DNA from: Aestuariivita sp049276915
GTDB lineage: Bacteria; Pseudomonadota; Alphaproteobacteria; Rhodobacterales; Rhodobacteraceae
Assembly (NCBI RefSeq): GCF_049276915.1
Contig: NZ_JBASXK010000134.1
Coordinates: 1-64,000 of the forward strand
Reading direction: 5' to 3'
Length of the DNA stretch: 64,000 nt
The position numbers and the translations under genes are program-made. The notes under the pieces were generated by a model. The model had not been told where the DNA came from. It saw only the letters and a program-made list of their open reading frames with translations, and did no database searches. Every line of letters starts with the position of its first letter. Positions within the stretch are counted from its first letter, which is position 1. Positions 16,140-24,646 of the stretch are shown piece after piece.

Positions 16140-17000
16140 ATGCGCACCGTTTACGTGAATGGCGAGTATCTGCCGGAAGATCAGGCAAGGGTGTCGATCT
16201 TTGATCGCGGATTTCTGATGGCCGATGGCGTCTATGAGGTAACCAGTGTTCTGGATGGCAAGCTGATTGACTTTGACGGTCATGCGGTGCGGCTGGAGCG
16301 GTCCTTGGGGGAGTTGGAGATGGCGTCTCCGGTGACCCGGGAGGAGTTGCTGGAGATCCATCGCGAGTTGGTGCGTCTGAACGATGTCAATGAAGGGATG
16401 ATCTATCTGCAGATCACCCGCGGCGCACCCAGTGACCGGGATTTCGTGTTTCCGGATGCCGAGACCACGCCCTCGACGATCGTGCTGTTCACGCAGAACA
16501 AGCCCGGGCTGGCTGACAATCCGGCGGCCAGAAAAGGCATGCGGGTGATCAGCATCGAGGACATGCGCTGGGGGCGCAGGGACATCAAGACCGTGCAGTT
16601 GCTCTATCCGAGCATGGGCAAGATGATGGCCAAGAAGGCCGGGGCTGACGATGCCTGGATGGTGCAGGACGGCTTCGTGACCGAAGGCACCAGCAACAAC
16701 GCCTATATCGTGAAGGGCAACAAGATCATCACGCGCGCGCTTTCCAATGATATTCTGCACGGGATCACGCGGGCGGCCGTGTTGCGCTGTGCGGCCGAAG
16801 CGCAGATGGAGGTCGAGGAACGCAACTTCAGCATCGATGAGGCCCAGGAGGCGGATGAGGCGTTCATCACCTCGGCTTCGACCTTTGTGATGCCGGTGGT
16901 CGAGATTGACGGCACGAAGCTTGGAGATGGCACCCCGGGGTCTGTTGCGACGCGTCTGCGCGAGATCTATCTCGACGAAAGTCGGAAGGCCGCGATTTGA
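16140..17000 (+). CDS. dat: D-amino-acid aminotransferase (class IV PLP enzyme)
   Basis: Transaminates D-amino acids such as D-Ala to 2-oxo acids with D-Glu as partner. The 286-residue protein starts at ATG 16140 after AGGAGAGG, 11 bases past dgcA; an in-frame ATG 21 bases earlier overlaps dgcA and lacks such a site. The PLP lysine is K150 in GRRDIKTVQLL, matching the D-AAT pattern, and the TEGTSNN loop carries the PLP glutamate. Coupled to dgcNA it would funnel several D-amino acids into D-Glu. A branched-chain (L) aminotransferase of class IV is the alternative, but FDRGFLMADGVYEV fits D-AAT better. Confidence 0.83.
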   Translation: MRTVYVNGEYLPEDQARVSIFDRGFLMADGVYEVTSVLDGKLIDFDGHAVRLERSLGELEMASPVTREELLEIHRELVRLNDVNEGMIYLQITRGAPSDRDFVFPDAETTPSTIVLFTQNKPGLADNPAARKGMRVISIEDMRWGRRDIKTVQLLYPSMGKMMAKKAGADDAWMVQDGFVTEGTSNNAYIVKGNKIITRALSNDILHGITRAAVLRCAAEAQMEVEERNFSIDEAQEADEAFITSASTFVMPVVEIDGTKLGDGTPGSVATRLREIYLDESRKAAI

Positions 17001-17473
17001 GCGGCGATATCCCGTTTCGCACCCTGATCCCGCGCGCGGCGTTCGAGGCGCAGGTGGGTCAGGAGATCGGCTGTTCGCGCTGGTTCGATATGGATCAGGC
17101 GCGTATCGATGCCTTTGCCGAAGTGACCGAGGATCAGCAGTTCATTCATGTCGATCCCGTGCGCGCCGCCGGGACGATCTTTGGCGGGACCGTCGCGCAT
17201 GGCATGCTGACGCTGTCGATGCTGTCGGCCATGGCCTATGATGCCCTGCCTGCGCTGGAAGGCATGAAAGCTTCGGTCAATTACGGGTTTGACCGGCTGC
17301 GTTTCGTGGCTCCGGTGCCCGGTGGATCGCGGTTGCGCGCCCGCTTTACCCTGTTGAACACCGAAGAACGCAAGGCCGGTCAACTGATGGCCTGCGTGGG
17401 CGTTGTGGTTGAAATCGAGGGGCAGGACAAACCCGCGCTCACGGCTGATTGGCGCGTCGTCTATCTGCTTTGA
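16997..17473 (+). CDS. MaoC-family (hotdog) dehydratase
   Basis: A 158-residue single hotdog domain of the MaoC/(R)-specific enoyl-CoA hydratase type. Family motifs are FAEVTEDQQFIHVDP (catalytic Asp and His) and GTIFGGTVAHGMLTLSML. The reading frame starts at a TTG that overlaps the dat stop (TTGA), so translation is coupled to dat. The substrate is probably an acyl-CoA, but which one is unknown, and how it serves the D-amino acid genes is not apparent; it may simply share their promoter. Confidence 0.8.
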   Translation: MSGDIPFRTLIPRAAFEAQVGQEIGCSRWFDMDQARIDAFAEVTEDQQFIHVDPVRAAGTIFGGTVAHGMLTLSMLSAMAYDALPALEGMKASVNYGFDRLRFVAPVPGGSRLRARFTLLNTEERKAGQLMACVGVVVEIEGQDKPALTADWRVVYLL

Positions 17474-17513
17474 GGCCGCGGGCGGTTTGCCTTTCGGGGA
17501 CATCCGGCCCGGT

Positions 17514-19043
17514 TCAAACGCGCTCGCCCCTGTCCATTTTGTTTAGAAAAAGGTCGGCGTCGCGCAACACGGTGTCACGTCTGGTTTCGTCCATGCGATC
17601 CCAGGTGCGGTACATGTTGGCCATGCGCGGGTTGCCTGCGAACCTGTCGCGGTGGCGCGCCAGGAAATGCCAGTAGAGCAGGTTGAAGGGGCAGGCGTCT
17701 TCACCGGTCTTGGCGCTGACGGAATAGGCGCAATTCTTGCAGTAATCCGACATGCGATTGATATAGGCCCCGGACGAGACATAGGGTTTGGATGCGATGA
17801 TCCCGCCATCTGCAAACAGGCTCATGCCCACGGTGTTGGGCGCTTCGACCCATTCATAGGCGTCGATGTAGACCGACAGATACCATTCATGCACCTGGTG
17901 CGGATCAATCCCGGCCAGCAGGCCGAAATTGCCGGTGACCATCAGGCGCTGGATGTGGTGGGCATAGGCCTCATCGCGGGTCTGTTCCACCGCTTTCGAG
18001 ATGCAGCGCATCCGCGTGTCAGAGCCCCAATAGAAGGCGGGCAGGCTACGGGTATGGCCCAGTGCATTGCGGCTGGCATAATCCGCGCCTTCCAGGAAAT
18101 AGATCCCGCGCACATATTCGCGCCAGCCGATGATCTGGCGGATAAAGCCTTCGACCGCGTTCAGCGGCGCCTTGCCTGATTTGTAGGCGTCTTCGGCGGC
18201 CCGGCAGATTTCAAGCGGGCTCAGTAGCCCTGCGTTCAGATAGGGCGAGATCACCGCGTGATAGAGAAACCGGTTCTGATCCAGCATCGCATCCTGAAAA
18301 TCTCCGAACCTGGGTAGGGCGTTGCGGATGAACTGCATCAGCGCGCGATGGGCACCTGCGCGGTCCGTGGCATAATGAAACGGGCGCAGGGTGCCGAAGT
18401 GCTCGCCGAAGCGAGCGTCGACCAGATCAAGGACGTCCTCGACCACCGCATCTGGCGTGAACTGCATCGGTCCGGGGTAACTCACGTCATCGGGGGCCGG
18501 TTTGCGGTTGTCGTGGTCATAGTTCCATTTGCCGCCCTCAGGCTGATCGCCGTCCATCAGCAGCCCGGTCTTGCGGCGCATCTCGCGATAGAAATACTCC
18601 ATGCGCAGTTGCTTGCGCCCCGCGGCCCAGTCCTGGAAGTCCTTGTGCGAGGCCAGGAAACGGTCGTCTTCCAGTATCTCGACCTGAAGCGGTGCCTGTT
18701 GCAGCGCTTCGATCAGCCGCCATTCACCCGGCTCGGTCGCACGCACCCGGCTGATCCCGGTGTCCTGCGCGCGGCGCAGCAGCTCGCCGACGATCGATCC
18801 TGCGTTTTTGGTGTCGTCAAGCTGGGCATAAAGGACGTTCCACCCTTGGGCGCGCAGCTGTTGCGCGAATTTGCGCATGGCCGCAAAGACGAAGGCGATC
18901 TTCTTGGGGTGATGCGGGACATAGCTGGCCTCATCGCCAACTTCGGCCATGACCACGATATCGTTGTCCGGGTTGGCGTTGCGCAGCGCGCTCAGATCGG
19001 GGGACAGCTGATCGCCCAGGATCAGGATCAGGCGGCTTACCAT
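17514..19043 (-). CDS. Iron-sulfur (6-4) photolyase/cryptochrome (FeS-BCP, PhrB/CryB type)
   Basis: Light-driven flavoprotein of the prokaryotic photolyase group known from Agrobacterium PhrB and Rhodobacter CryB. The 509 residues include an N-terminal Rossmann domain (RLILILGDQLSPDL) and a helical FAD domain. Four cysteines at 347, 435, 438 and 451 have exactly the spacing that I recall for the PhrB [4Fe-4S] ligands (350, 438, 441, 454), so the cluster should be present. The family repairs (6-4) photoproducts, and CryB also affects photosynthesis gene expression. Its start overlaps the end of an SDR gene by seven bases. Confidence 0.9.
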   Translation of the reverse strand: MVSRLILILGDQLSPDLSALRNANPDNDIVVMAEVGDEASYVPHHPKKIAFVFAAMRKFAQQLRAQGWNVLYAQLDDTKNAGSIVGELLRRAQDTGISRVRATEPGEWRLIEALQQAPLQVEILEDDRFLASHKDFQDWAAGRKQLRMEYFYREMRRKTGLLMDGDQPEGGKWNYDHDNRKPAPDDVSYPGPMQFTPDAVVEDVLDLVDARFGEHFGTLRPFHYATDRAGAHRALMQFIRNALPRFGDFQDAMLDQNRFLYHAVISPYLNAGLLSPLEICRAAEDAYKSGKAPLNAVEGFIRQIIGWREYVRGIYFLEGADYASRNALGHTRSLPAFYWGSDTRMRCISKAVEQTRDEAYAHHIQRLMVTGNFGLLAGIDPHQVHEWYLSVYIDAYEWVEAPNTVGMSLFADGGIIASKPYVSSGAYINRMSDYCKNCAYSVSAKTGEDACPFNLLYWHFLARHRDRFAGNPRMANMYRTWDRMDETRRDTVLRDADLFLNKMDRGERV

Positions 19044-19699
19044 GGGATCTGTTTGCCCGCCCAGTCAAAGAACTGGCCGCTGTCCTGCGGGCTGAGGCCG
19101 TTCATCACGTTGATCAGGTTGGCGGCGGCCTCGGATGCGGGGACGGCGGGGTGGCGTCCGAGGTATCTTGCGGTAAAGGGCGTGGCCACGGTGCCGGGGT
19201 GAAGGGCGACGCAGATGGCCTGTTTGTGGGTGCGCGCAAGCTCGATGGCGGCGGTATGCACCACCTGGTTCACGGCGGCCTTGGCGCTGCGATAACTGAC
19301 CCAGCCGCCAATGCGGTTGTCCGATATCGACCCGACACGGGCGGACAGGACGGCGAACACGCAGCGCTGTGCGCGGGGAAGCAGGCGGTGCGCATGCGAC
19401 AGCACCAGAGCGGGGCCCAGCGTGTTGAGCTGGAATTGGGCCATCATGTCCTGCGCATTCAGGGCTTTGATCGTTTTTTCAGGTTCCGCCCCGTTGATCT
19501 CAAGCGCGCCGGTCGCGACGATCACCCGGTCAAACGGTCCCAGCCCCTTCAGATGCCGCGCCACGCTGGCCTCATCCGTGATGTCAATCCCATCCGCCGA
19601 GCGCGACAGGCCTGTGACCTGCTCGCCCTGTGCCCGTAGCGCATGCGACAGGGCTGACCCTATCCCGCCCGAGCTTCCCAAAATCAATGTCGTGCTCAT
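19037..19699 (-). CDS. Short-chain dehydrogenase/reductase (CsgA-like SDR)
   Basis: NAD(P)-dependent oxidoreductase of 220 residues. It has the nucleotide-binding GSSGGIGSAL motif at the N-terminus, a catalytic YRSAKAA (Tyr-x-x-x-Lys) with a preceding serine in LSARVGS, and the HPGTVATPFT segment. It lies upstream of the photolyase with overlapping ends, so the two are cotranscribed; SDRs of this kind commonly sit beside FeS photolyases. Substrate unknown. Confidence 0.85.
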   Translation of the reverse strand: MSTTLILGSSGGIGSALSHALRAQGEQVTGLSRSADGIDITDEASVARHLKGLGPFDRVIVATGALEINGAEPEKTIKALNAQDMMAQFQLNTLGPALVLSHAHRLLPRAQRCVFAVLSARVGSISDNRIGGWVSYRSAKAAVNQVVHTAAIELARTHKQAICVALHPGTVATPFTARYLGRHPAVPASEAAANLINVMNGLSPQDSGQFFDWAGKQIPW

Positions 19700-19794
19700 G
19701 CGACGTGACCTAGCCGGACTGCGGGAATGTTCAACGCAAGAGGGGGCAAGAAATCCCTTCCCATTTCCGGATGGCTGCGTATAACCTTGGAGTC

Positions 19795-19878
19795 ATGAAC
19801 AACGCCACGCATATCATCGCTCAGAACGCATCCAGCGTTTCGTGCCTGCGTGGGCTGCTGCTCCTAATGCGCCTCTGA
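19795..19878 (+). CDS. leuL: leuA leader peptide with a run of leucine codons
   Basis: A 27-codon ORF with a GGAG site four bases before its ATG. It ends with CLRGLLLLMRL, including four consecutive Leu codons (CTG CTG CTC CTA, 19855-19866) and seven codons of Leu-rich sequence before the stop. It lies 81 bases before leuA, and its stop codon is inside the 5' arm of a hairpin whose 3' arm overlaps a strong ribosome binding site. This is the typical layout of an amino-acid attenuation leader: slow decoding of Leu codons signals leucine shortage. Confidence 0.8.
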   Translation: MNNATHIIAQNASSVSCLRGLLLLMRL

Positions 19879-19907
19879 GCGTGCCATCCGGCGCGTCCGC
19901 TCAGAGG
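19872..19907 (+). promoter_or_regulatory. Leader hairpin that overlaps a Shine-Dalgarno sequence
   Basis: Perfect 10-bp stem CCTCTGAGCG (19872-19881) with CGCTCAGAGG (19898-19907). The 5' arm contains the leader stop codon; the 3' arm supplies the first part of AGAGGAGA (19903-19910), a strong ribosome binding site five bases before ATG 19915. No T tract follows, so control is more likely at translation start than at transcription termination. Confidence 0.6.
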
Positions 19908-19959
19908 AGACCGCATGCGCGCCACATGGCTTCAGGAACAGACGAAAAAGAGACCCGAC

Positions 19960-21534
19960 ATGACTGACAAGACACAAAAAGATCGCGTGTGGATCTTTGA
20001 CACCACCTTGCGCGACGGCGAGCAAAGCCCCGGCGCAACCATGACACATGCCGAAAAGCTCGAGATTGCCGAGCTGCTGGACGACATGGGTGTCGATATC
20101 ATCGAGGCCGGTTTTCCGATTGCATCCGAGGGCGATTTCGCCGCCGTTTCCGAGATCGCCGAGCGGTCCAGAAATGCTGTGATCTGCGGGCTGGCACGCG
20201 CACAGATCGGTGACATCGACCGCTGCTGGGACGCGGTGAGACATGCGGCCAAACCGCGTATTCACACATTCATCGGCACGTCGCCGCTGCATCGGGCGAT
20301 CCCGAACCTGACCATGGATGAAATGGCCGAGCGTATCCATCAAACCGTCACCCATGCCCGCAACCTCTGCGAGGATGTGCAATGGTCGCCCATGGATGCC
20401 ACCCGCACCGAATGGGATTATCTTGCCCGTGTGGTGGAAATCGCGATCAAGGCCGGGGCCTCGACGATCAACATCCCCGACACGGTGGGCTATACGGCAC
20501 CTGTTGAATCGGCGGATCTGATCCGCCGTCTCATCGCCGAGGTGCCCGGGGCCCATGACGTGATCTTTGCCACCCATTGCCACAATGATCTGGGCATGGC
20601 GACGGCGAATTCGCTGGCCGCCGTCGAAGGTGGCGCGCGGCAGATCGAATGCACGATCAACGGTCTGGGGGAACGCGCGGGCAACACGGCGCTTGAAGAA
20701 GTGGTCATGGCGCTGAAGGTGCGCGGCGACATCATGCCGTTCTACACCGATATCGATACCAGGAAGATCATGCATATCTCGCGGCGGGTTTCGACCGTGT
20801 CGGGTTTCCCGGTTCAGTTCAACAAGGCCATTGTCGGCAAGAACGCCTTTGCCCATGAATCCGGCATCCACCAGGATGGCATGCTGAAAAACGCCGAAAC
20901 ATTCGAGATCATGCGCCCCGAAGACGTGGGCCTGTCCGGCACCTCGCTGCCCTTGGGCAAGCATTCGGGTCGGGCAGCCTTGCGGGCCAAACTGGGCGAA
21001 CTGGGCTATGAGGTTGGCGACAACCAGCTCAAGGATGTCTTCGTGCGCTTCAAGGAACTCGCCGACCGCAAGAAGGAAGTCTATGACGACGACATCGTCG
21101 CACTGGTCTCGGCAACGACGGATTCCGGAGCCGACAGGTTGCAGATCGTTTCGCTGAAAGTCGTTTGCGGCACCGGCGGGCCTGCCGAAGCGACGCTGGA
21201 AATGGAGATAGACGGTCGCGATGCCATCGCCACGGCATCGGGCGACGGGCCGGTCGACGCCACGTTCAAGGCAGTGCGCGCGCTGCACCCGAACGACGCC
21301 CGGCTTCAGCTTTATCAGGTCAATGCGGTGACAGAGGGGACGGATGCGCAAGCCACCGTATCGGTCAGGCTGGAAGAGGACGGGGTTATCGCCACCGGAC
21401 AATCTGCCAATACGGATACCGTCGTGGCCTCAGCCATGGCCTATGTCAGCGCACTGAACCGGTTGCTGGTCAGACGCGACAAGATGGGCCCCGGCGCGGA
21501 CTCGCGGGAAATCTCGTGGAAGCAACTGAACTGA
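19960..21534 (+). CDS. leuA: 2-isopropylmalate synthase
   Basis: Condenses acetyl-CoA with 2-oxoisovalerate in the first committed step of leucine synthesis. HMGL-like catalytic barrel with FDTTLRDGEQSPGA, THCHNDLGMATANSLAA and NGLGERAGN, and a C-terminal LeuA allosteric dimer domain (about 390-510) for leucine feedback. ATG 19960 (524 residues) fits homologue N-termini (MTDKTQKDRVWIFD). ATG 19915, in frame and with the strongest ribosome binding site (AGAGGAGA), would add 15 residues; it may be the true start given the leader design. Regulated by leucine supply through the leader peptide. Confidence 0.93.
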   Translation: MTDKTQKDRVWIFDTTLRDGEQSPGATMTHAEKLEIAELLDDMGVDIIEAGFPIASEGDFAAVSEIAERSRNAVICGLARAQIGDIDRCWDAVRHAAKPRIHTFIGTSPLHRAIPNLTMDEMAERIHQTVTHARNLCEDVQWSPMDATRTEWDYLARVVEIAIKAGASTINIPDTVGYTAPVESADLIRRLIAEVPGAHDVIFATHCHNDLGMATANSLAAVEGGARQIECTINGLGERAGNTALEEVVMALKVRGDIMPFYTDIDTRKIMHISRRVSTVSGFPVQFNKAIVGKNAFAHESGIHQDGMLKNAETFEIMRPEDVGLSGTSLPLGKHSGRAALRAKLGELGYEVGDNQLKDVFVRFKELADRKKEVYDDDIVALVSATTDSGADRLQIVSLKVVCGTGGPAEATLEMEIDGRDAIATASGDGPVDATFKAVRALHPNDARLQLYQVNAVTEGTDAQATVSVRLEEDGVIATGQSANTDTVVASAMAYVSALNRLLVRRDKMGPGADSREISWKQLN

Positions 21535-21537
21535 TGC

Positions 21538-21855
21538 CTAGGCGTCCTTTGCGGTGACATTCTCGGAGAAGGCCTTTTCGAAGGCCTTCTGCTTATCCGC
21601 ATTGGCTTCGGTCTGATAGGTGGATTTCCACGCGTCCATGGTCATGCCGTAGAAAATCTCGCGCGCCTCGTCCTTGCCCATGTCGATGCCCTTTTCATTG
21701 GCGGCTTCCTGGTACCAACGGCTCAGGCAATTGCGACAGAACCCGGTCAGGTTCATCATGTCTATGTTCTGAACATCCGTGCGGTCTTGCATCAGATGCT
21801 GGCGCAGACGGCGGAAGGCTGCGGCTTCCAGCTCGATACGGGTTTGATCGTCCAT
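21538..21855 (-). CDS. DUF1244 family protein
   Basis: Small cytoplasmic protein of 105 residues, widely conserved in proteobacteria but of unknown function. Recognised by RRLRQHLMQDRTDVQNIDMM and the FCRNCLSRWY segment with two close cysteines. ATG 21855 has AGGA eight bases upstream; an ATG nine codons earlier is less likely. It is convergent with leuA, only three bases apart, leaving almost no room for a terminator. Confidence 0.82.
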   Translation of the reverse strand: MDDQTRIELEAAAFRRLRQHLMQDRTDVQNIDMMNLTGFCRNCLSRWYQEAANEKGIDMGKDEAREIFYGMTMDAWKSTYQTEANADKQKAFEKAFSENVTAKDA

Positions 21856-21944
21856 CAGGGATTCCTTTCGCTTGTGGTGCATGATGTAGGGGCCATGCCC
21901 TCTTCTGTCACCCGGGCAATTTTCACGGCCCCCACGGTGGCACC

Positions 21945-22682
21945 TCAGAGCGCCGAGAGTTCCAGCGCCTGCTTCAGGGCCGGCGCAAGCCGTCTGGCCC
22001 AGTGGTTTTGCCCCTCGGTATCGGCGATCAGATCGTTGCGGATCTCGATCAGGACATTGGGTCGGCCCAACCGCGTGGCATGGCGGTGAATCGCGTCGCC
22101 GGGCAGGTGCCCCGAGTAGGGCGCGTTATCTCCGACACAAAGATCGCCCTCGGCCTGCAACAGGGTGATCAGGGGACGGGCAAGCCGATCATCCTCTGCG
22201 TAAAGCACACCAATGTCCCAAGGCCTCGGATCACGTCCGCGCAGCTGTCGCGTGAAGCTGTGCATCGACACAACCACCGTGTGCGGCAGAGCCGTCATCC
22301 GCGCAAGCTCGGCGTCATAGGGGCGATAGCACATGTCCATCCGCCTCTCGATTTCTATGTCATCTGCATGGCGGTTTGCCGGGATGATCGAGCCGTCATA
22401 AAGCTTCATCAGCAGGGTGGGATCGTCCGGGCCGCGATTGGGATCAATCACAAGGCGCGAGAAATTGGCCGCCAGAACCGGTCCGTCCAGCAACACACCC
22501 AATTCCCGAGCGACACCATAGGCCCCGGGATCATAGGCGATATGGCGCTCCATATCCGTGCGGTGCAAACCCAGATCACCGCCGGCCACATCGGGCGGGA
22601 CAACATTGGTCGCGTGATCGCAGGTGATCAGCCAGGGTCCGGGGCGGGTTTCGCCGTGAAGGAAAAAAGGTGTGTATGTCAT
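21945..22682 (-). CDS. N-formylglutamate amidohydrolase family protein
   Basis: Zinc-type hydrolase that removes formate from N-formylglutamate or a related N-acyl amino acid. The 245 residues carry ITCDHATNVVP, the NFSRLVIDPNRGPDD stretch, and SMHSFTRQ. The substrate may differ from histidine-pathway N-formylglutamate, since no hut genes are nearby. It is divergent from pyruvate kinase. Confidence 0.83.
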   Translation of the reverse strand: MTYTPFFLHGETRPGPWLITCDHATNVVPPDVAGGDLGLHRTDMERHIAYDPGAYGVARELGVLLDGPVLAANFSRLVIDPNRGPDDPTLLMKLYDGSIIPANRHADDIEIERRMDMCYRPYDAELARMTALPHTVVVSMHSFTRQLRGRDPRPWDIGVLYAEDDRLARPLITLLQAEGDLCVGDNAPYSGHLPGDAIHRHATRLGRPNVLIEIRNDLIADTEGQNHWARRLAPALKQALELSAL

Positions 22683-22759
22683 GGGATGTTCATGGCTCTC
22701 ACTGCAGGTTTAGGCGAGTTGCTCAGGAATGGGAATTGGGCGATAAGCGGGAAAAGCAC

Positions 22760-22773
22760 TGTTTGCGATAACA
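22760..22773. promoter_or_regulatory. LacI/GntR-type operator-like palindrome upstream of pyk
   Basis: TGTT-TGCGAT-AACA, an imperfect palindrome centred on CG, lies 34 bases before the pyk start. It has the form of LacI-family operators for sugar and central-carbon regulators. A partial copy (GCGATAAGC) lies 20 bases earlier. The identity of the regulator is inference. Confidence 0.4.
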
Positions 22774-22807
22774 TTGCTTCAGACATCAGAAAGGCAGACA
22801 TTCAGAC

Positions 22808-24253
22808 ATGCGACGGTTGAGAAACGTCAAGATCGTGGCCACCCTCGGCCCGGCATCCGAAGCCTATGAGATGATCCGCGCGCTGCACGACGCAGGCGCA
22901 GATGTGTTTCGTTTGAACATGTCCCATGGCAGCCACGCGGATATCCGTGCCAAACATGCGATCATCCGCCAGGTGGAAAAGGATGTCGATGGCACCATCG
23001 CGATCCTTGCGGATCTGCAGGGCCCCAAGCTGCGCGTGGGAACTTTCGCCAATGAGGCTGAAGACCTGGTGGAAGGGGAAAGCTTTCGTCTGGACCTTGA
23101 TCCGGCTGAGGGGGATGCCACCCGCGTCTGCCTGCCGCACCCCGAGATTTTCGCGGTTCTGGAACCGGGTGCGTCCTTGCTGGTCAATGACGGCAAGATC
23201 CGCCTTCAGGTCACTACCTGTGGCGCGGATTTTGCCGATTGCATCGTGAAGAACGGCGGAACGATCTCGAACCGCAAGGGTGTGAACGTCCCTGACGTTG
23301 TGCTGCCGCTGGCCGCCCTCAGCGAGAAGGATCGCGCCGATCTTGAGTTCGTTTGCGAGTTGGGCGTGGATTGGCTGGCTCTGTCCTTCGTGCAACGTCC
23401 CGAGGACGTGACCGAAGCGCGCGAACTGGCGCGCGGGCGCGCGGCGATTCTGTCCAAGATCGAAAAGCCGGCCGCCGTGGACCGCTTTGATGACATCCTT
23501 GCGGTGTCGGACGGAATCATGGTGGCGCGCGGCGATCTGGGTGTGGAACTGCCGGTTCAGGCGGTTCCGCCCATTCAGAAGCGGCTGACACGCAAATGCC
23601 GCGCCGCGGCCAAGCCGGTGATCGTGGCCACCCAGATGCTGGAAAGCATGATTGAAAGCCCGATGCCGACGCGGGCCGAAGTCTCGGATGTGGCAACCGC
23701 CATCTATGAGGGAACGGACGCGATCATGCTGTCGGCCGAAAGCGCTGCGGGCAAGTATCCGATCGAGGCGGTGCGCACCATGGACAAGGTGGCCATCGAA
23801 GTCGAGGCGGATCCGACCTACACCCAGATCATTGCCGCCTCGCGCAGCGTCAAGGGCCATACGATTGCCCATGCCATCGTGGCCGCCGCGCGTGAGATCG
23901 CCGAGACTACGGATATCAAGGCGATCTGCTGTTTCACCCAGTCCGGTACTACCGCTCTGTTGACCGCGCGCGAGCGTCCCGGCGTGCCGATCATCGCGCT
24001 GACGCCTCTCAAGCGCACCGCTCGACGTCTGGCGCTCAGCTGGGGATGCAACTGCGTGCTGACCGGCGAGTTGGAACGCTTCAAACTCGCCGTGGTCAGT
24101 GCCGCAAAGGCCGCGCGCGCCGAAGGCTTTGCCTCCGAAAAAGATCAGATCGTCGTGACAGCCGGGGTGCCGTTCAACGTGCCCGGCTCGACCAACATCC
24201 TGCGCGTGGCCCCGTGTGACGAACGTTTGATTTTCAACACTGATCCGGAATAA
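22808..24253 (+). CDS. pyk: Pyruvate kinase
   Basis: Converts phosphoenolpyruvate and ADP to pyruvate and ATP at the end of glycolysis/Entner-Doudoroff. 481 residues with the TIM barrel start RNVKIVATLGPAS, RLNMSHGSHADI, LQGPKLRVG, ILSKIEKPAAVD (catalytic lysine region) and MVARGDLGVELP, a B domain in the middle, and a C-terminal allosteric domain ending FNVPGSTNILRV. A possible carbon-responsive operator lies just upstream. Followed after 42 bases by a small membrane protein gene. Confidence 0.94.
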   Translation: MRRLRNVKIVATLGPASEAYEMIRALHDAGADVFRLNMSHGSHADIRAKHAIIRQVEKDVDGTIAILADLQGPKLRVGTFANEAEDLVEGESFRLDLDPAEGDATRVCLPHPEIFAVLEPGASLLVNDGKIRLQVTTCGADFADCIVKNGGTISNRKGVNVPDVVLPLAALSEKDRADLEFVCELGVDWLALSFVQRPEDVTEARELARGRAAILSKIEKPAAVDRFDDILAVSDGIMVARGDLGVELPVQAVPPIQKRLTRKCRAAAKPVIVATQMLESMIESPMPTRAEVSDVATAIYEGTDAIMLSAESAAGKYPIEAVRTMDKVAIEVEADPTYTQIIAASRSVKGHTIAHAIVAAAREIAETTDIKAICCFTQSGTTALLTARERPGVPIIALTPLKRTARRLALSWGCNCVLTGELERFKLAVVSAAKAARAEGFASEKDQIVVTAGVPFNVPGSTNILRVAPCDERLIFNTDPE

Positions 24254-24295
24254 CCTCGGCCTGACAAGAGTGCGGACATGGAAAGGGAACGGGAT

Positions 24296-24520
24296 ATGGA
24301 TCCGGACATGGCGCTTATCTTCGGACTGATCCTGGGTGGATTGTCTGTCGTTGGCATGCTGAGCGCGATCAGCGACGGGCGCGGACCACGTGCCTCGGCC
24401 GTCAGTGTTCTGATCGCGGGGGGGCTTGTGATCTATGCGCTCACGACCAAGCCCGGCGGATATGCGATGGCCCAGATTCCGGACGTTTTTTTCAGCGTTG
24501 TGGCGCGGCTTCTGCCCTGA
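24296..24520 (+). CDS. Small two-helix membrane protein, unknown function
   Basis: 74 residues from ATG 24296, preceded by AAAGGGA at good spacing; an ATG 18 bases upstream is the alternative. Two hydrophobic segments (about 4-24 and 34-54) are joined by a charged loop ISDGRGPRAS. It follows pyk closely on the same strand and may be cotranscribed. I do not recognise the family; such short genes beside pyk are common in Rhodobacteraceae as conserved hypotheticals. Confidence 0.6.
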   Translation: MDPDMALIFGLILGGLSVVGMLSAISDGRGPRASAVSVLIAGGLVIYALTTKPGGYAMAQIPDVFFSVVARLLP

Positions 24521-24646
24521 AGGGGCCAAGCCGGGTCGCGGTCTGATCCTGAACACGGGGCGGGCCATCTTCGTCTGGTCCGCATGCCGTGCCACTGCGC
24601 CGGTCGCAGAGGGCGGCGTGTCCGGGATTTGTGTGGCTAAACCCCC

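Noticed and set aside
19864..21402. 512-residue minus-strand ORF opposite leuA
   Set aside because: Antisense shadow; leuA is complete.
22802..24595. 597-residue minus-strand ORF opposite pyruvate kinase
   Set aside because: Shadow of pyk: the translation is His/Arg-rich without domains, and pyk is unambiguous.
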